The notes under the pieces: generated by a model
Databases searched by the model: none
What the model saw: only the letters and a program-made list of their open reading frames with translations
Told to the model about the DNA's origin: nothing
Assembly (NCBI GenBank): GCA_949130485.1
Contig: OX422190.1
Coordinates: forward strand, 4,017,855 to 4,081,854
DNA from: Agelas oroides
Lineage: Eukaryota; Porifera; Demospongiae; Agelasida; Agelasidae
Length of the DNA: 64,000 bases
Direction of reading: 5' to 3'
Position numbers and translations under genes: made by a program
Shown: piece by piece, positions 1-12,328 of the stretch
Layout of the letters: each line of letters begins with the position of its first letter
Position numbering within the stretch: the first letter of the stretch is position 1

Positions 1-365
1 TGAAGCACATGATTGGGTAAATACATAACATGTGACAAGCTCGGATGACAGCATGTACGTAGACGTCAAGACGGTGGTGACCTTTATAAGATCAAGGTCT
101 CAAAATACATCTGGAATTTTGATACTGACAACCCATCTGCATCCTTGGAGACGAGGATGCTAAACTTGGTAACTATACGCACACGGTGGTTCGTCAATCT
201 GACATGACCTTTGATAGTAACCACCCTCAAATAGTAGCTATGGCTACGGCTAATATATGAGCCTAAGCTGCCTAGCAGATTATACTGATGTAAGTCCTGC
301 ACTAGCTGATCAATGACCATATATGGTTGTCACAAAACAGTGCTTTTCATCATACACTGTATTAC

Positions 366-3300
366 CTGACACTGGAGGTAGAGACGCATGTCTCCCCAAC
401 TTGATCTGTGAGGGTTTCTTTTGAGCAGATAGGGAAGGGGTGGTCCATTTCTCTCCTCAAAATCACAATCCTTGAGCAGAAACTTCTGTAAGTAGAAACG
501 TTGGTACGTATGTGGCACAAACTTGTTGCTATGGACTCTATGTTCCTAGTAGAAACATTACCACTGCTGTATATAGTGCTCCACGGTAAGAGAGGAAAAC
601 TATAAAGTGCTTTTGGTAGCCATCATCTTGATAAAGGTATTTTTTGTTGATACTTAAAGATATGAAGGGTCTAGAAGTTCTTACTCACTTACGTAGCAAG
701 TACAATGGCTACCAATACTTATCACATACTACTAGCAACAAAACATATACATAGTACAAACATCCTTCCTGTCATTGTTTCAGGCACACAAACCACTGTA
801 AATTTGCACGCAAAAAGCCTGTGCTGGGAGGTTTATATACTTACCATAGTTTCAGGCAACAATGTGACGTCACAGAGGTTTTCGTGATGCCAAAGATGTA
901 CACAGAATGTCAGAAAATCATCATCAAGTTATATTTAAACTAGAAATTAGTAATTAACTAAAATTCAGCAAAGTAGCAAGGAACTAGCTAACTAACTAGT
1001 AAAAATTCAGTGAAGTAGCAAGTCAACTACAACTGGTTCTTCTCAGAGCCTAATCACAACTGCTATGGTCACCTAGGCAACCAAGAAGCCATGCCTTGAG
1101 GTCAAACTCCACTGTGAGATCTCAGCAAATTGTGTCCCACAAAAAGAGCCCGTATACTTCACACTCTGCACTGACACCTACACACCGCAGGTCACTGAAC
1201 TCAGCAGCCATATTGTGGCTATGGATTGTGGTTGATGACATCACAGAGGAATGCTAGTCCATGGCAGGGAAAATGGCTGAAGGCTCCACCTGGTTGCTAT
1301 TCCAAGATTGGTCTCTTATTCCAGGAAAAGTACTTGAATCAAATAAGGAAATCCTGATAGGGACGTTTTTTGGCTGTATTTATCTAAACATCTCCGTCCC
1401 TTTTCACAAATTATGCTCCAGAGTCAAGCCGGTTGACTATATACACGTTCATGATAAACTACAATGTGCAACCTACTTAATTTCCACATGCAGCCGATTT
1501 GGACTCCTCCCTTCAACTAACAAATCTTTCTTCAGAATATAGGTAGCCACGTTAAAAAAGAAATCACATTTTGTAGGGAAGCACAACAACTGTTTCCTTC
1601 TTAGTACTTTGTAAACTTTACAAGAGTAGGAAAAAAATCACTTTGGTTGTTGTCAATCTTTGACCTCTAGCAATAAGGTTCCTGAGTAGTGCAGGCCGAG
1701 CTATAATTATCATCTTACTCCTTCACCTTCCCAGTGGCGTAGCTACACCCGGGCATACCCGGGCCTGTGCCCACGTTAAATTCGCTGGTGCCCGAGTAAA
1801 ACTAATGTCAAAAGCTACGGTCAAAGATCAGTTATTAGCATGTGCGATTCCAAGTTTCATGCGGACATGAAGCGAGCATACAGGTAAGTCTGAAGAATGG
1901 TATTTGTGGCCGAAAACGGCCTCAGAAGCGATCTCAGAGTGTAAAATTTTCATGGCGGGTGTATGCCCCAGGTCCCCTAGCAAATGCGTGTTACGCATGC
2001 GCTGAGTGTGCCCATGCTGTGCCCACGTAACTTGTTCATCCTGGCTACGCCACTGCACCTTCCCCTAAAGCATGACTGTAGTTGAAATGTCAGCAAAAGT
2101 TGTTTATTTTTCCTGCTGGTAACAGAGAGCCGACGTTATGCACAACAATTTCCAAGTTCAGAAGTCAGTAGTTAATATCGGAGCACATAGGTAACAGGAC
2201 CTATACCAGCTGGTCAGGTATCAGTCGGACCATTTTTTTTCACTGAACTGACTTGCCTAACTTAGCACTATCTGCGTTTATCTTGTGTGGGTTCTTGTTC
2301 TCAGACTAACTTGTAGTTCATATTGTGGTTGTGAGGGTTCTTGTTCTCAGACTAACTTGTAGTTCATATTGTGGTTGTGAGGGTTCTTGTTCTCAGACTA
2401 ACTTGTAGTTCATATTGTGGTTGTGGAAAATAACACACAGAAACCTTCAGGTTGGAACTATATTGCATTGTAGGAAGCTAACAGCTAAAATAACACACAG
2501 AAACCTTCAGGTTGGAACTATATTGCATTGTAGGAAGCTAACAGCTAAAATAGCACACAGAAACCTTCAGGTTGGAACTATATTGCATTGTAGGAAGCTA
2601 ACACACAGAAACCTTCAGGTTGGAACTATATTGCATTGTAGGAAGCTAACAGCTAAAAAGTAGGTCTGCTACATGCTTTACACACGAAAAGCCTGACCAT
2701 CCTCAACTTGGTTCTGGATGTGATCTTGGAGCACTATGTGCTGCTCAGCTGGGGATTTAGCAACCATTGCCACACCCCAGTATCACCTCAACTCATTCTA
2801 ACTCTTGTTATTCACATTCTAAGCTCTTTGTTGCTAAGTGCCAAACCAATACATGTAAGATATAGACAAGTTCAAACAGTTAACAGCTTGTGAAATGTTG
2901 CACTGTACGTGAGCAATAGCAGTTGCAATGTACCTGCTTTGCTTCAGTCTTTGTAATAAGCAAGTGCTTTCCATCTGGGTCCCTGTAGGAATACAGTAGT
3001 TACAGCAGGACAGGTTCTTTGGGATCACCGTAGCTTTCACGACATACCCACTAACAGCTAACATAGCTGCACTATGCATGGCTTGCTTACGATGGCAAAA
3101 TGACTGCTTTCCTAGGTCAGCTGGTGAACAAAATATTAGTTGACATGGAGCAAGGCACTGTTGAAATCTTCCCTGTTCTGATCTGATGTCCGATACATTC
3201 TCTAGCTGGCCTGACAAATATGTGAACACTTATGAAGTGGATACTAGGCATAATGGACTGTAAACACTAAACGACTGGCAGCTTGATCTTGTAGTATCTT

Positions 3301-5611
3301 AAAGTCACTCTTTGTTGCATGCCAGTTTCTCATTAGAGATTTCCCTAAAGTTCATGGAGGTGAGCTGCTAGTAACTTGATACCATTATTCATTGACTGCA
3401 AAGAAAGTTTGGTTTCCGCTATGAAAAAGCACAGAATGTAAGGTATGTGGGATAATTACGGGGGAAAAGACAAAACATTTGCTGGCAAAAATGATCCAAT
3501 CTATGGTATTAGGAGGATTATTGATACACGTTGCAGACCACACGTGGTATGTACATATGATTTGTGGAGCAATATTAACTGCGAGTGTATTCCGCTGTAT
3601 TTTTACTACTAATGTTATTGTGAATATATACATCTTTGTAAATAAGCACACACATTCTATTTTCTGTTTCCTAAATTGCACCCACTTACACACTCATAAT
3701 GAGATTCCAATTACCAACAATATAGTTTTGCATTGTTGATTAATTGACAGCTCTAGTAATTGAAGTTGATAATATACAACATGTAGTGGACCGGCCACAG
3801 GGGCGGAAACTCTAGAAAGTCACATACTACAACAGCAAGACTAAGCTAAGTCAGTATCCACAGCAGCGTCGATAACAATGGCGGTGATTGCAGAGATATA
3901 GTAAGTACAGCTGTGACTGACACATGCACAGTTCAGAGACATCACACTGTGAACTGTATTAATCAATTTTGTATAAACTATTCTGGTACATCGTTGCAAA
4001 CTATTACTGTACAATTTTCACATGAAAGGAGTATATGACCCCCCCCCCCCCCCCCCTCCTGTTATACTCCCCTGTTCATCCAATGAAAGTGATTATAAAT
4101 ACATTACTAGATCTTACCTGCCCGCTGAGCTAAAACTAGTTCCACTTCCTGTTCCACAAATTGTGCCGACTAGAATAGCTGACATCTCAACTTTACCAAT
4201 GTTACATTGACCAAGTAATTGGTTATTTATCGCAGTTCTACTACTAATAAACATCCAACCACGCAACACAATCCTAGCATTTTCTTACCTGCACTGATCA
4301 CATACACTGAGCTGGAACTTGGACTGCAGATACGACTCTGCAAACCTCCTCTGACACTCTTCACATGTCATCTGCTCATCTGGCAGGGCAGGAGCTACAA
4401 ATGGTACAAGTAAGAGTGAGAAGGGTTTGGAGCCAGAACCCTGATTCCATATATGTATCACAATAGTACAAAGTTCTACCAGCAAATGAGGTTGTTGCTG
4501 TCTGTATTGTTGCAAGTATGCAGCACAAGCAACAATACCAAAAGCAACAAATTAGTCATATCCATCTGGTACAGCTTAGTACTGTGGTGATCATGACTAT
4601 ATCATATGGATCTCCAATTCTATTCATGCTCAGATGTAGCATGTGAACTTACAGCACTGATATAAATCTCTCGCAGTATAAATGATTTTTTATAAGCTGC
4701 ATTAGCTACAAGTCTTTCCCATGCACTGAATCTTGTACATTCAGGCTTCCTGTTGCTTGCAGTATGGAGCCTGGGAATGAGGCTAGGTTAGACGTAGGGT
4801 AAAAGCATTACTATTACTTGTAACCTGAGATGTTTGCACTGTACCAGTATTGCGGTGGGTTTAAAAAAGGAAGCACGTGTCACATTTACTTTCACTGTAA
4901 TCTGAGGAACCTGTTTGCAGCGAAATTGTGCACAAGTTGTACACTCCCACATTCATGTAGTAAGCAAGCATCATCTTTGGGTTTTAATGAAGAAATGCTA
5001 CCATCCTCTCACAATACATGTACTGACTTTTTGGTGGTTTAGTTAAAATCAGCAGCACTTTTTTTACACGGGTCTGGGCTCATTCTGAGGCCTTCCTCAA
5101 CTCCAGTGCAAGTGATCACAGATGAGAATGACTTGAAATGGAGCTAAGTGGGCCTGGGAATGAAACATGATTGTACTATTTTGTTGTTCTTTTTTATGAG
5201 AGTCATCTTCTCATTATTGCTTAAATACATTCTTCTTGGCTCCCTACTGAACAACGTACGCCTGAATTTACCTTCATCCTCAATAAATCTGTAGTTACGA
5301 ACATCTTTTCCCTCCTCTTCGTCTATAATATATCCTCCATGGGAGTCAAGATTCTTTGGCTTTGGATTACTACTGGCACCGGTGGTGCCCTTTCGAGGAG
5401 AGTATGTTCTTGTATCTAGGTTGGTTTGCTTGTCATAGGGTTTTGCAGCAACCCTGGCCTGTCTCAGGGCTCTTGCCTTCTCCCTGTTGCGGTAAATCCT
5501 CTCCCTCTGAGCATCCGTCAGCTTCAGAGCTTCCTCAACGTTAGATTTGCTAGAGTCATCAGATACTTCTTCGGCAGCATCCAAATCCATTTTTGAAGGG
5601 TTATTATGCAT
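366..5611 (-). CDS. XPA: XPA, DNA damage recognition protein of nucleotide excision repair (5' part, partial)
   Basis: XPA verifies DNA damage and scaffolds the nucleotide excision repair complex in the nucleus. Four exons on minus join in phase: 5272-5611, 4289-4394, 2934-2982 and 366-485. Exon 1 carries the N-terminal arginine/alanine helix (RALRQARVAAKPY) and the GGYIIDEEEG segment. Exon 2 holds the zinc finger, with CEEC and CDQC pairs as in human XPA. Exon 3 encodes KHLLITKTEAKQ, and exon 4 encodes LLKDCDFEER then WGDMRLYL, the DNA-binding core. All introns are GT-AG. Start: the second in-frame ATG at 5590 (AAAATGG) has better context than 5611. The remaining C-terminal exons should lie left of position 1; I found none in 1-365. 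The gene is head to head with B3GALT6. Seen: motifs and phases. Known: the family role. Confidence 0.93.
1732..2055. mobile_element. hAT-like MITE with exact 8-bp target duplication
   Basis: 324 bp, ends CAGTGGCGTAGC and GCTACGCCACTG, flanked by CACCTTCC at 1724-1731 and 2056-2063. The 8-bp duplication and CAGTGGCGTA ends are typical of hAT elements. Non-coding. It lies in the XPA intron between exons 3 and 4. Confidence 0.88.
2288..2659. repeat. Two adjacent minisatellites in an XPA intron
   Basis: 2288-2427: a 46-bp unit (GGGTTCTTGTTCTCAGACTA, ACTTGTAGTTCATATTGTGG) in three copies. 2429-2659: a 60-bp unit (ACACAGAAACCTTCAGGTTG, GAACTATATTGCATTGTAGG, AAGCTAACAGCTAAAATA) in four copies, the last junction shortened. 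The open frame over the second array is a repeat by-product. Confidence 0.93.
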
Positions 5612-5756
5612 TTAGGTTTGCTATGATGTCATAGGCGTTCAGCAAACGAGTTAATCTGTTGCTGAGTCAGCACTTTGTTCCCCGCGAGACTAGTATGATC
5701 ATCCACCTCTAGTCATGGCTGAAATCATCTCGGTGGTTGAGTCCCATAAATGAATT
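5612..5756. promoter_or_regulatory. Bidirectional promoter region between XPA and B3GALT6, with a T-MARE palindrome
   Basis: Only about 145-166 bp separate the divergent ATGs. The interval holds a 13-bp palindrome TGCTGAGTCAGCA at 5660-5672, an exact match to the T-MARE consensus bound by Maf and CNC-bZIP (Nrf-like) dimers in animals. A CRE-like TGATGTCA lies near 5624-5631. No TATA box is evident. The site is seen directly; its use as a shared promoter is inferred from the head-to-head layout. Confidence 0.55.
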
Positions 5757-6863
5757 ATGATGTTCCAGAGAGCAAGCCGGTCTCACTTCTGCATCCTTAT
5801 GCTCTTGGTAACACTGTGCGTACAGATCTTGATTTTGCTTACGTTCATGTATTATGCCGGCAGTGATAAGGTCCTGGAACGGGAATGTGACTGCCCCAAA
5901 AGCAGAACATCATCACTTGAGGACTCAACATGTGGTCCACCACCGTCAGAGCAACAGGCCAATACTACAAAACGACATCAAACATCAGTGGAAAATCGTC
6001 TACAGGAGAATAATACCTATCACTTACAGGAGAACAGGCAGCACTACATGCTTGTAGTCATTGTCTTGTCCAGTGTCAATGGTAGAGATAGGCGGGATGC
6101 CATAAGACAAACTTGGATGAAGGGCTACCGAGAGAAGGATGAAGCAGTCCTAGTTACTTTTGCCATAGGAATCCTGGGCCTGTCTCCATTGAGTTTGGAA
6201 GCTCTTAACACTGAGGAGGAGGCCTACCATGACTTGTTGCTCCTGTCAGACTTGGAGGAATCCTATAGTAATCTCACAAGAAAAGTTCTGTACAGCTTTA
6301 TGTGGGTTGATAAACATTTGAAGTTTGAATACTTAATGAAGTGTGATGATGATACTTTTGTTGTTTTGGATGCTGTTTTGGAGGAGCTTTCAAAGAGAAC
6401 GTCAAGTATAAGTTTTTATTGGGGATTCTTTGATGGAAGAGCTTCGGTGAAACGGCAAGGAAAGTGGGCTGAACATGACTGGTTCTTGTGTGACCGCTAC
6501 CTACCCTATGCGTTGGGAGGAGGGTATATAATATCAACTGATCTCACACACAGGATTGCAATGAACGCAGATGGCCTGCAGTTTTACAACAGTGAAGATG
6601 TCTCAGTTGGAGTGTGGTTGAGTGTATATAAAATGGAGAGAAAACATGATGTGCGATTTGACACAGAGTTTGTTTCAAGAGGCTGCAGTAATCACTACAT
6701 TGTGTCCCACAAACAAAGCATTAAAGACATGCATTCAAAGTACAGACTTATGAAGGCTAAAGGAGTCCAGTGTGAGAAAGAGTACCAGACCAGAGGATCT
6801 TATGAATACAACTGGGAGGAGCTGCCCTCAAAGTGCTGTGAAAGGAGAAAAGGAGTTCCGTGA
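5757..6863 (+). CDS. B3GALT6: Beta-1,3-galactosyltransferase 6 (GT31), glycosaminoglycan linker enzyme
   Basis: Single-exon gene of 368 residues. B3GALT6 adds the second galactose of the xylose-galactose-galactose-glucuronate linker of proteoglycans in the Golgi. Residues 10-33 form a type II signal anchor. The catalytic domain has the GT31 features RDAIRQTW, a CDDDTFV metal-binding motif (DDD at about 197-199), YYWGFF-like YWGFFDG, YLPYALGGGY and the NSEDVSVG acidic motif. The C-terminal RFDTEFVSRGCSN, HKQS and SKCCERR segments are typical of B3GALT6 rather than other GT31 members. It is slightly longer than the human enzyme because of a longer stem. It shares a short promoter region with XPA. 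An AATAAA lies at 7193-7198 in the 3' flank. Confidence 0.94.
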   Translation: MMFQRASRSHFCILMLLVTLCVQILILLTFMYYAGSDKVLERECDCPKSRTSSLEDSTCGPPPSEQQANTTKRHQTSVENRLQENNTYHLQENRQHYMLVVIVLSSVNGRDRRDAIRQTWMKGYREKDEAVLVTFAIGILGLSPLSLEALNTEEEAYHDLLLLSDLEESYSNLTRKVLYSFMWVDKHLKFEYLMKCDDDTFVVLDAVLEELSKRTSSISFYWGFFDGRASVKRQGKWAEHDWFLCDRYLPYALGGGYIISTDLTHRIAMNADGLQFYNSEDVSVGVWLSVYKMERKHDVRFDTEFVSRGCSNHYIVSHKQSIKDMHSKYRLMKAKGVQCEKEYQTRGSYEYNWEELPSKCCERRKGVP

Positions 6864-7930
6864 TGGCATTGTATTTAGTTTGGCTTGAAATACCTTTTTA
6901 TGGCTTGTGTATTTTAGCACTAATTGGGCTCAACTTCCCAGGCTCCTCCCCAGCTTTTGTTGCATGTTGTGCCCCATTTTTCACACATTGTACAGTAAAT
7001 TGCAGGGCTTGTCAGGCACTGATTTTGAATCTGACCCATCAGATAGTGGATTACCTATGCCATCTTTTACCTGATTGGTCATAATAGAAACTACTGAGGA
7101 GTTACAATGACAAGCGACCAGCAATCTATGGTATGTGTAATGAAAGCTGGGAGGAGCCTGGAAATGAAAGCTTATTATGTTTGTGACAACTCAATAAACA
7201 AAATGGTATCAAGATGGTTGTGCTAGGGAAACTGACAATTGTCATAGAAATAGATACAGTCAAGTACTCAAGTATGCTATAGTTGCTGGTGTGCTCCTGT
7301 GATAACTAAAGGTGGAGGTGGAAATGGCAAAGAGGGCATGCATGTTGCTGCCAGTGTAGACTCTAAATAGGTGCAAGATTCCTGGTAATAGAATTACATT
7401 GTATGTCTTGTTGGTACGTATGTCAAGATACACCTACCTCTGAAGTATATAGCTAGCTATCTACTGATTTCATACTTTAGATTGATATCCATTGCTAGGT
7501 TGGCAATTTGGCATTCCAGAAAGCAAAGAATGTACTGTGTTCTGCATGCCACTGCTTGGCAGGTCATCAAATTCCACTGTTGCCACATGCGCTACTGGGT
7601 ACGTGTGTCGTGTACTATGCAAAGTAAGTCATTGATCTACTACTGCATATGCTGACAGTGACAACTGTAAGAGTAGATGTAGCTACTACAATAATTATAG
7701 TGCATGCATAGTTAAAATTAACCACTCAGCATGCATAATAGCTATTATATGGCTTCTTTGAGCAATATTGTTGGTCAAAGTTCTGACAGCCAATACTGAG
7801 TGGCTGCCTAGTGTGAAACTCAGCATGCATAATAGGTGTGAAACTGAGCCATATATGCACCTGCCATTGCCTCATGTGCTAGCTAGCTATTGCACTCGGA
7901 CATCACTCTTACTTTCAACTCATTCAGAAG
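6864..7930. other. 3' flank of B3GALT6 and spacer before the STELLO-like gene
   Basis: No coding exon recognised. The interval holds the presumed B3GALT6 3' UTR with AATAAA at 7193-7198. A solitary repeat end (GGAGGAGCCTGGAAATGA) near 7149 belongs to the loosely related AGCCTGGGAA hairpin family. The rest is AT-rich spacer. Confidence 0.5.
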
Positions 7931-10825
7931 ATGTACTTGAGGTCATTGAGGAGTGCATTCTTTACTGGACTCGCAGTCATGGCTTTAGTTGTGGTATCCT
8001 ACATCCTAAAGTTAACAAGCAATGGTATGTGTTGTTGAACCTCCTCTAACAGTTACTATAGTCTCCTCAAGAAATGGTCATAAGTTTGGCCACAGTTTAT
8101 GTGTATCAAGTATGCACTGGACCACCTCCATTCCACCCTTACTATAGCAAACATTATCACTACTGTATGCATGATCATGAGCTTCCCATAATGTATACTG
8201 TACTTAGTAGGTGCTATTTCTCTCAGTGTACACAGCTGCGATATATAATAGCATGCACATGTATGACCAATGTATACTGGACACACTATCATAGTCACAA
8301 TGTAACCTTCCCTCTGATTAACAACAGGTAATTGGCACATATCAAACACTGTGCACGAAGAGGATGCAACATCTTTGGCAACGTTAGTCAGTTTGTACAA
8401 TGTTAGCTTCCCTATAGCTAGCTACTAGTTGAATAGCACAATTACAAGGATTTTGCAACCTTGATACTGTAGCTAGTACAGAACTCTTCTACGTTGATCT
8501 GTGTGCAAATTTTTTGTAAAATGTATTTTTCTATACTTGCCAGAGAGAAGGCAGAGAAGTGGATAGTGGTTACTGTTACCAGTGATCCATCAGAGTATAT
8601 CTCCCATCTTGTAACTCCACCTCACTGGAAGGTCGTTGTTGTGGGGGAGAAAAACACACCACACAACTGGAGGTATGGGTACTGTCTCTTTGTTGAATCA
8701 AGTTGCACTGTTTGGGTTGCCTCACATACAGTGCAGCTAATAAGGTCAATCTGGTATTCACCAAAACACATCCTGTGCAGTGGGTACAACATCTAGGACT
8801 GCCTTTTTCATGGAGATGTGATTCAATGATTGCCCGTACATACCTTACCAGCATACAAATCTAAACATTTTTGTGATTACTATTGCTAACATCTTGTATT
8901 TGCCTTTTTCAATCGGTTATCTTTATTATTCCATGCACTGCAGCCTCCAAAAAGTAATTTATTTGGATGTCAACGAACATCAATATTCTACGAAGTTGTT
9001 AGGGTACAACAGGTACTCTTGGAAAAATGTTGGATATCTGTATGCAATTCAGCATGGAGCTAAGGTGATATACAGTACAGAAATTGACATTCAGTTCAGC
9101 GGTGAGCTCATGAACAGGTTCATCACTGCAAATACAAGCTCTGGTATATTTTGGAACGGAACTGGCAAGCAAGTCTTCAACCCATATAGCCACTTTGGCC
9201 AGACATCAGTTTGGCCACGAGGTTACCCCATGGATGACATTGCTGACCAAGGTAACCATTATGTCTTGTGTGAGATGAAGACACCAGCCATTCAGCAGGG
9301 ATTAGTTGTTGGTGTACCTGATGTAGATGTCATCTTCCAGCCCACCTACAAGGATAAGTCCACAAATCTCAATGTACAGTTTGATAATTCTGCCCCTGGG
9401 GTGGCACTTCCAAGTGGCGTGTTTGCTCCATTTAACTCGCAGAATACTCTCTTTTTGTATCAAGCATTTTGGGCCATGCTGCCACCAGTGACAACCACAG
9501 TCAGAGTGTCTGATATCTGGCGTGGATACTGGGCTCAACGTTTACTGTGGGAGATAGGAGAGACTCTGGCCTTCTTCTCCCCAAATGTACTAACACAGAG
9601 GGCTGCTCATTCTTTTGTGCATGCCTCAAAGGAAGAAAAAGACCTCTATCAGCTGAAGGCTGGGGAGTTGGTCTCATTTCTTAGATCCTGGAGATGTGGA
9701 TCAGTAAGTAGCTTCTTTTCCTGTGCAATACAATTGAGCAAGGATATGGCAGTTGCTGGGTACTGGAAAGATGAGGATGCTCTGATATGCCAGTTGTGGG
9801 TGGAGGACTTGATTGCACTTGGTTATAATGAGCCTAGAATTGTGCATCGCGTTTCTCCATGTTTGAATCAGCACAGCTCCTTACCAGTACAGTATACTCC
9901 TGACATTCAAGTATCAGGATCACAGTTCAATCAGTTTCCAACTACAAGGGATGTCAGGATTGAAAACCAAGTTGAAGTTTTATGTCCCAATTTGTCTCAT
10001 TCAAGACTAGGCTACAAATCCTTTTCTGATCTTCTTCTAATTATTGTTTTCAATCACCCTCATTATGGCAACGTTAAACTGCTAGAAGAACTGTACCGTC
10101 CACACTTCTCCAACATACTTTATTGTGGCCCAAACTTTGATGACTTTAGAGCACATTATGACACCGTGTCCTTTGTTGAAGCCATTGATGATGGCGGATA
10201 CTTCTTTTATGATTGCATGAGGGCAGCGATTGGCATGCAATATGGAGTGAATGGTTATTTACTAATACCAGATGACATCCTCTTCAATTTTTGGAACTTT
10301 GGTCGCTTAGATAGGAACAAAATTTGGTTCACATGGAGAGAAGTTGTCAAACAAAACCGCTATTTAAATACAGATTTATGGTGGTGGCAACAGGAGTCAG
10401 GTAGAGAGGCAGTGGACAATGCCTGGATTGAGCTTCAACACAAAGATCGTGTGAGCTATGTACACACGTTTATTGATCATTTGTCCAAGAACCTTGGAGG
10501 TAGTGAATATGTGGTTTGGTACACATCCGATGTCTTTTACCTTCCCTCTCATCTCAGCGAGCATTTTGCTTCCTTGGCCTCAATATTTAGCAAGCACCGG
10601 GTATTTGTCGAAATAACTGTGCCAACCATTCTTTTTGGATTAACTGAGAGTGCAGAGATGGTGGAACTGAATGGAAAGTACCTGTGGAATGAAGACCGCA
10701 ACAACAAGGCTGCCTACTACAACAGTGGCTTGCACTTTCTCCATCCATTCAAGTATGACTCTGATCTCCAGATAAAAGAACATCGTGATCTCTTCTGTAC
10801 GCAGTACTTTCCACATCTGACCTAG
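7931..10825 (+). CDS. STELLO-like (DUF288) probable glycosyltransferase, type II membrane protein
   Basis: Three exons, 7931-8024, 8546-8672 and 8944-10825, join in frame to 700 residues. Exon 1 encodes a short basic tail and a hydrophobic signal anchor (residues about 9-28), as expected for a Golgi type II protein. Exon 2 encodes KWIVVTVTSDPS and the VVVVGEKNTPHNW segment, exon 3 the VGYLYAIQHGAKVIY segment; both are hallmarks of the STELLO/DUF288 family. A later region has LLIPDDILFNFWN, an aspartate-pair motif. In plants, STELLO1/2 are Golgi proteins that assist cellulose synthase assembly; the substrate in animals is unknown. Exon 2 has a tandem acceptor (AGAG): only the second AG keeps frame with exon 1. 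Exon 1 is the least certain part; the exon 2 to 3 junction (AG|C) is solid. Confidence 0.85.
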
Positions 10826-11096
10826 CTAGGTCTATATAGCTAGATACTGTTAGCTTTCAAAAGTTAGCCTGACTGGTCACGGGTGACTGTTGTATTGACT
10901 ATATAGAGTATCATCTTTTATTACCACTTGAAGAGGCCAATGATCTGAGAGGGCTAATTAGCCTTGATATAATTATAGTTGAGCCCTATAACCCAAATTG
11001 GAAATTAGGGAGGGGCTTGTTCAAAGTTCAAAGTTCGTTCATTCTGTGATTCGCCCAACGGAGGATTGAACACCAGTTTACGTCAGTTTCAGGACG

Positions 11097-12155
11097 ATGG
11101 ACGCAGTTAAGCAGAAGCTCCTTGCAGCCTGTCAAGTGGGTGACGATCTTGCAGTTGCTTCGATATTGAATGAAGCTGACCCAAACACTCTGAATGAAGA
11201 CGGTGACGATTCTCCGCTCATTGTAGCGGTGTCACGAGGACACACCAGCGTTGCGAAGAGCCTTTTAGAACGTGGCGCAAAAGTGGACGTTCGAAACAGT
11301 AGTGGAATGTCTGGGCTAATGATAGCAGCCAGGAAAGGTGATGGTGATGTGCTGAGTCTTCTGCTAGATCACAAGGCCCAAGTTGATCTGCAGGACAGTA
11401 GTGGGTACTCTGCATTGATGTGGGCAAGTGAGAACGGCTACACAGGTCTAGCCAAGACCATCTTGGATAACAAGAGTAATGTTAATCTCCGCAAAAGTGA
11501 TGGAAAGTCAGCTTTGATGCTTGCAAGTGAGAATGGGCACACTGAGATTGCCAAGATTTTACTGTCAGAAGAGTACAAAACAGAAATTGACATGGAAGAT
11601 GAAAAAGGACAAACTGCTCTGACGTTAGCCTGTGCTAAAGGTCATGTCAATGTAGTTCAACTTCTTGTTGCTCACAATGCAGGGCAAGGGCATGAAGTCC
11701 ATGACTTGCAGAAGAAAGCACAAGAACATTCTGACATGGTTGACAAATTCCATTTAATGTTTACGACAATGTTTGAGGCTCTAGGTCAACCTAAAGTCAT
11801 GCAAACTGTGCAGAAACTCAAAAACAATTCTGGTTCTGATGAACCTCCAGAAAGGCAAGATTTAGGAACATTGACACTAAAAAATACGCTTAAGCTCCTA
11901 TTTTCCTCAGCCGATGAATGGCACAACATTGGCGTTTTCTTAGATGTTCCAGCAGGTGATCTGCAGACCATTGCCAAAGATAATAGCCGTTCCCGAGATT
12001 GTCTCAGAGAGATGCTGGAGGTGTGGTTGAAGCAAACCCACCCCCGGCCAACTTGGAAAGGCCTTGCAGAAGCAGTGGAACCGATTGATCCTAACCTTTC
12101 CAAGACAATCACCGACAAGTATGTCAACATTAAAGATGATCTGGTTCTCGATTAA
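11097..12155 (+). CDS. Ankyrin-repeat and death-domain protein
   Basis: Intronless gene of 352 residues starting at an ATG with good context (ACGATGG). Residues about 5-200 hold six ankyrin repeats with regular motifs (for example GHTSVAKSLLERGA, GYSALMWASENGY, GHTEIAKILL, GQTALTLACAKGH). A linker of about 55 residues is followed by a death-domain-like six-helix region (about 262-345) with ADEWHNIGVFLDV, LREMLEVWLKQ and TWKGLAEAV. Ankyrin plus death-domain proteins act as adaptors in apoptosis or innate immune signalling and are abundant in sponges and cnidarians; the specific pathway cannot be read here. It lies 270 bp after the STELLO-like gene and converges with LIG3, leaving about 430 bp between stop codons. 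Confidence 0.87.
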   Translation: MDAVKQKLLAACQVGDDLAVASILNEADPNTLNEDGDDSPLIVAVSRGHTSVAKSLLERGAKVDVRNSSGMSGLMIAARKGDGDVLSLLLDHKAQVDLQDSSGYSALMWASENGYTGLAKTILDNKSNVNLRKSDGKSALMLASENGHTEIAKILLSEEYKTEIDMEDEKGQTALTLACAKGHVNVVQLLVAHNAGQGHEVHDLQKKAQEHSDMVDKFHLMFTTMFEALGQPKVMQTVQKLKNNSGSDEPPERQDLGTLTLKNTLKLLFSSADEWHNIGVFLDVPAGDLQTIAKDNSRSRDCLREMLEVWLKQTHPRPTWKGLAEAVEPIDPNLSKTITDKYVNIKDDLVLD

Positions 12156-12328
12156 CGCTCCTTTTTGTAGACATATCACTACATGACACTTAGGCTTAGT
12201 ACAGCCTTATCTAGCTGGATGCAGATTATAGAACTCTCAAGCCATGCATGTAGCCATTTAAACCAGACTGGTTGTTTTGTAGCTGCATCGATTTCCTGTC
12301 CTTCACAACAACTTTTTACGTATCCCAC

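Noticed and set aside
2415..2663. Repetitive 82-residue frame (HRNLQVGTILHCRKLTAK units)
   Set aside because: Arises from the 60-bp minisatellite in an XPA intron; no start context, signal or family support.
3878..3900. ATG in good context followed by ATA|GTAAGT, a possible first exon of a nested plus-strand gene
   Set aside because: Only eight codons and no matching downstream exon found; chance occurrence is likely.
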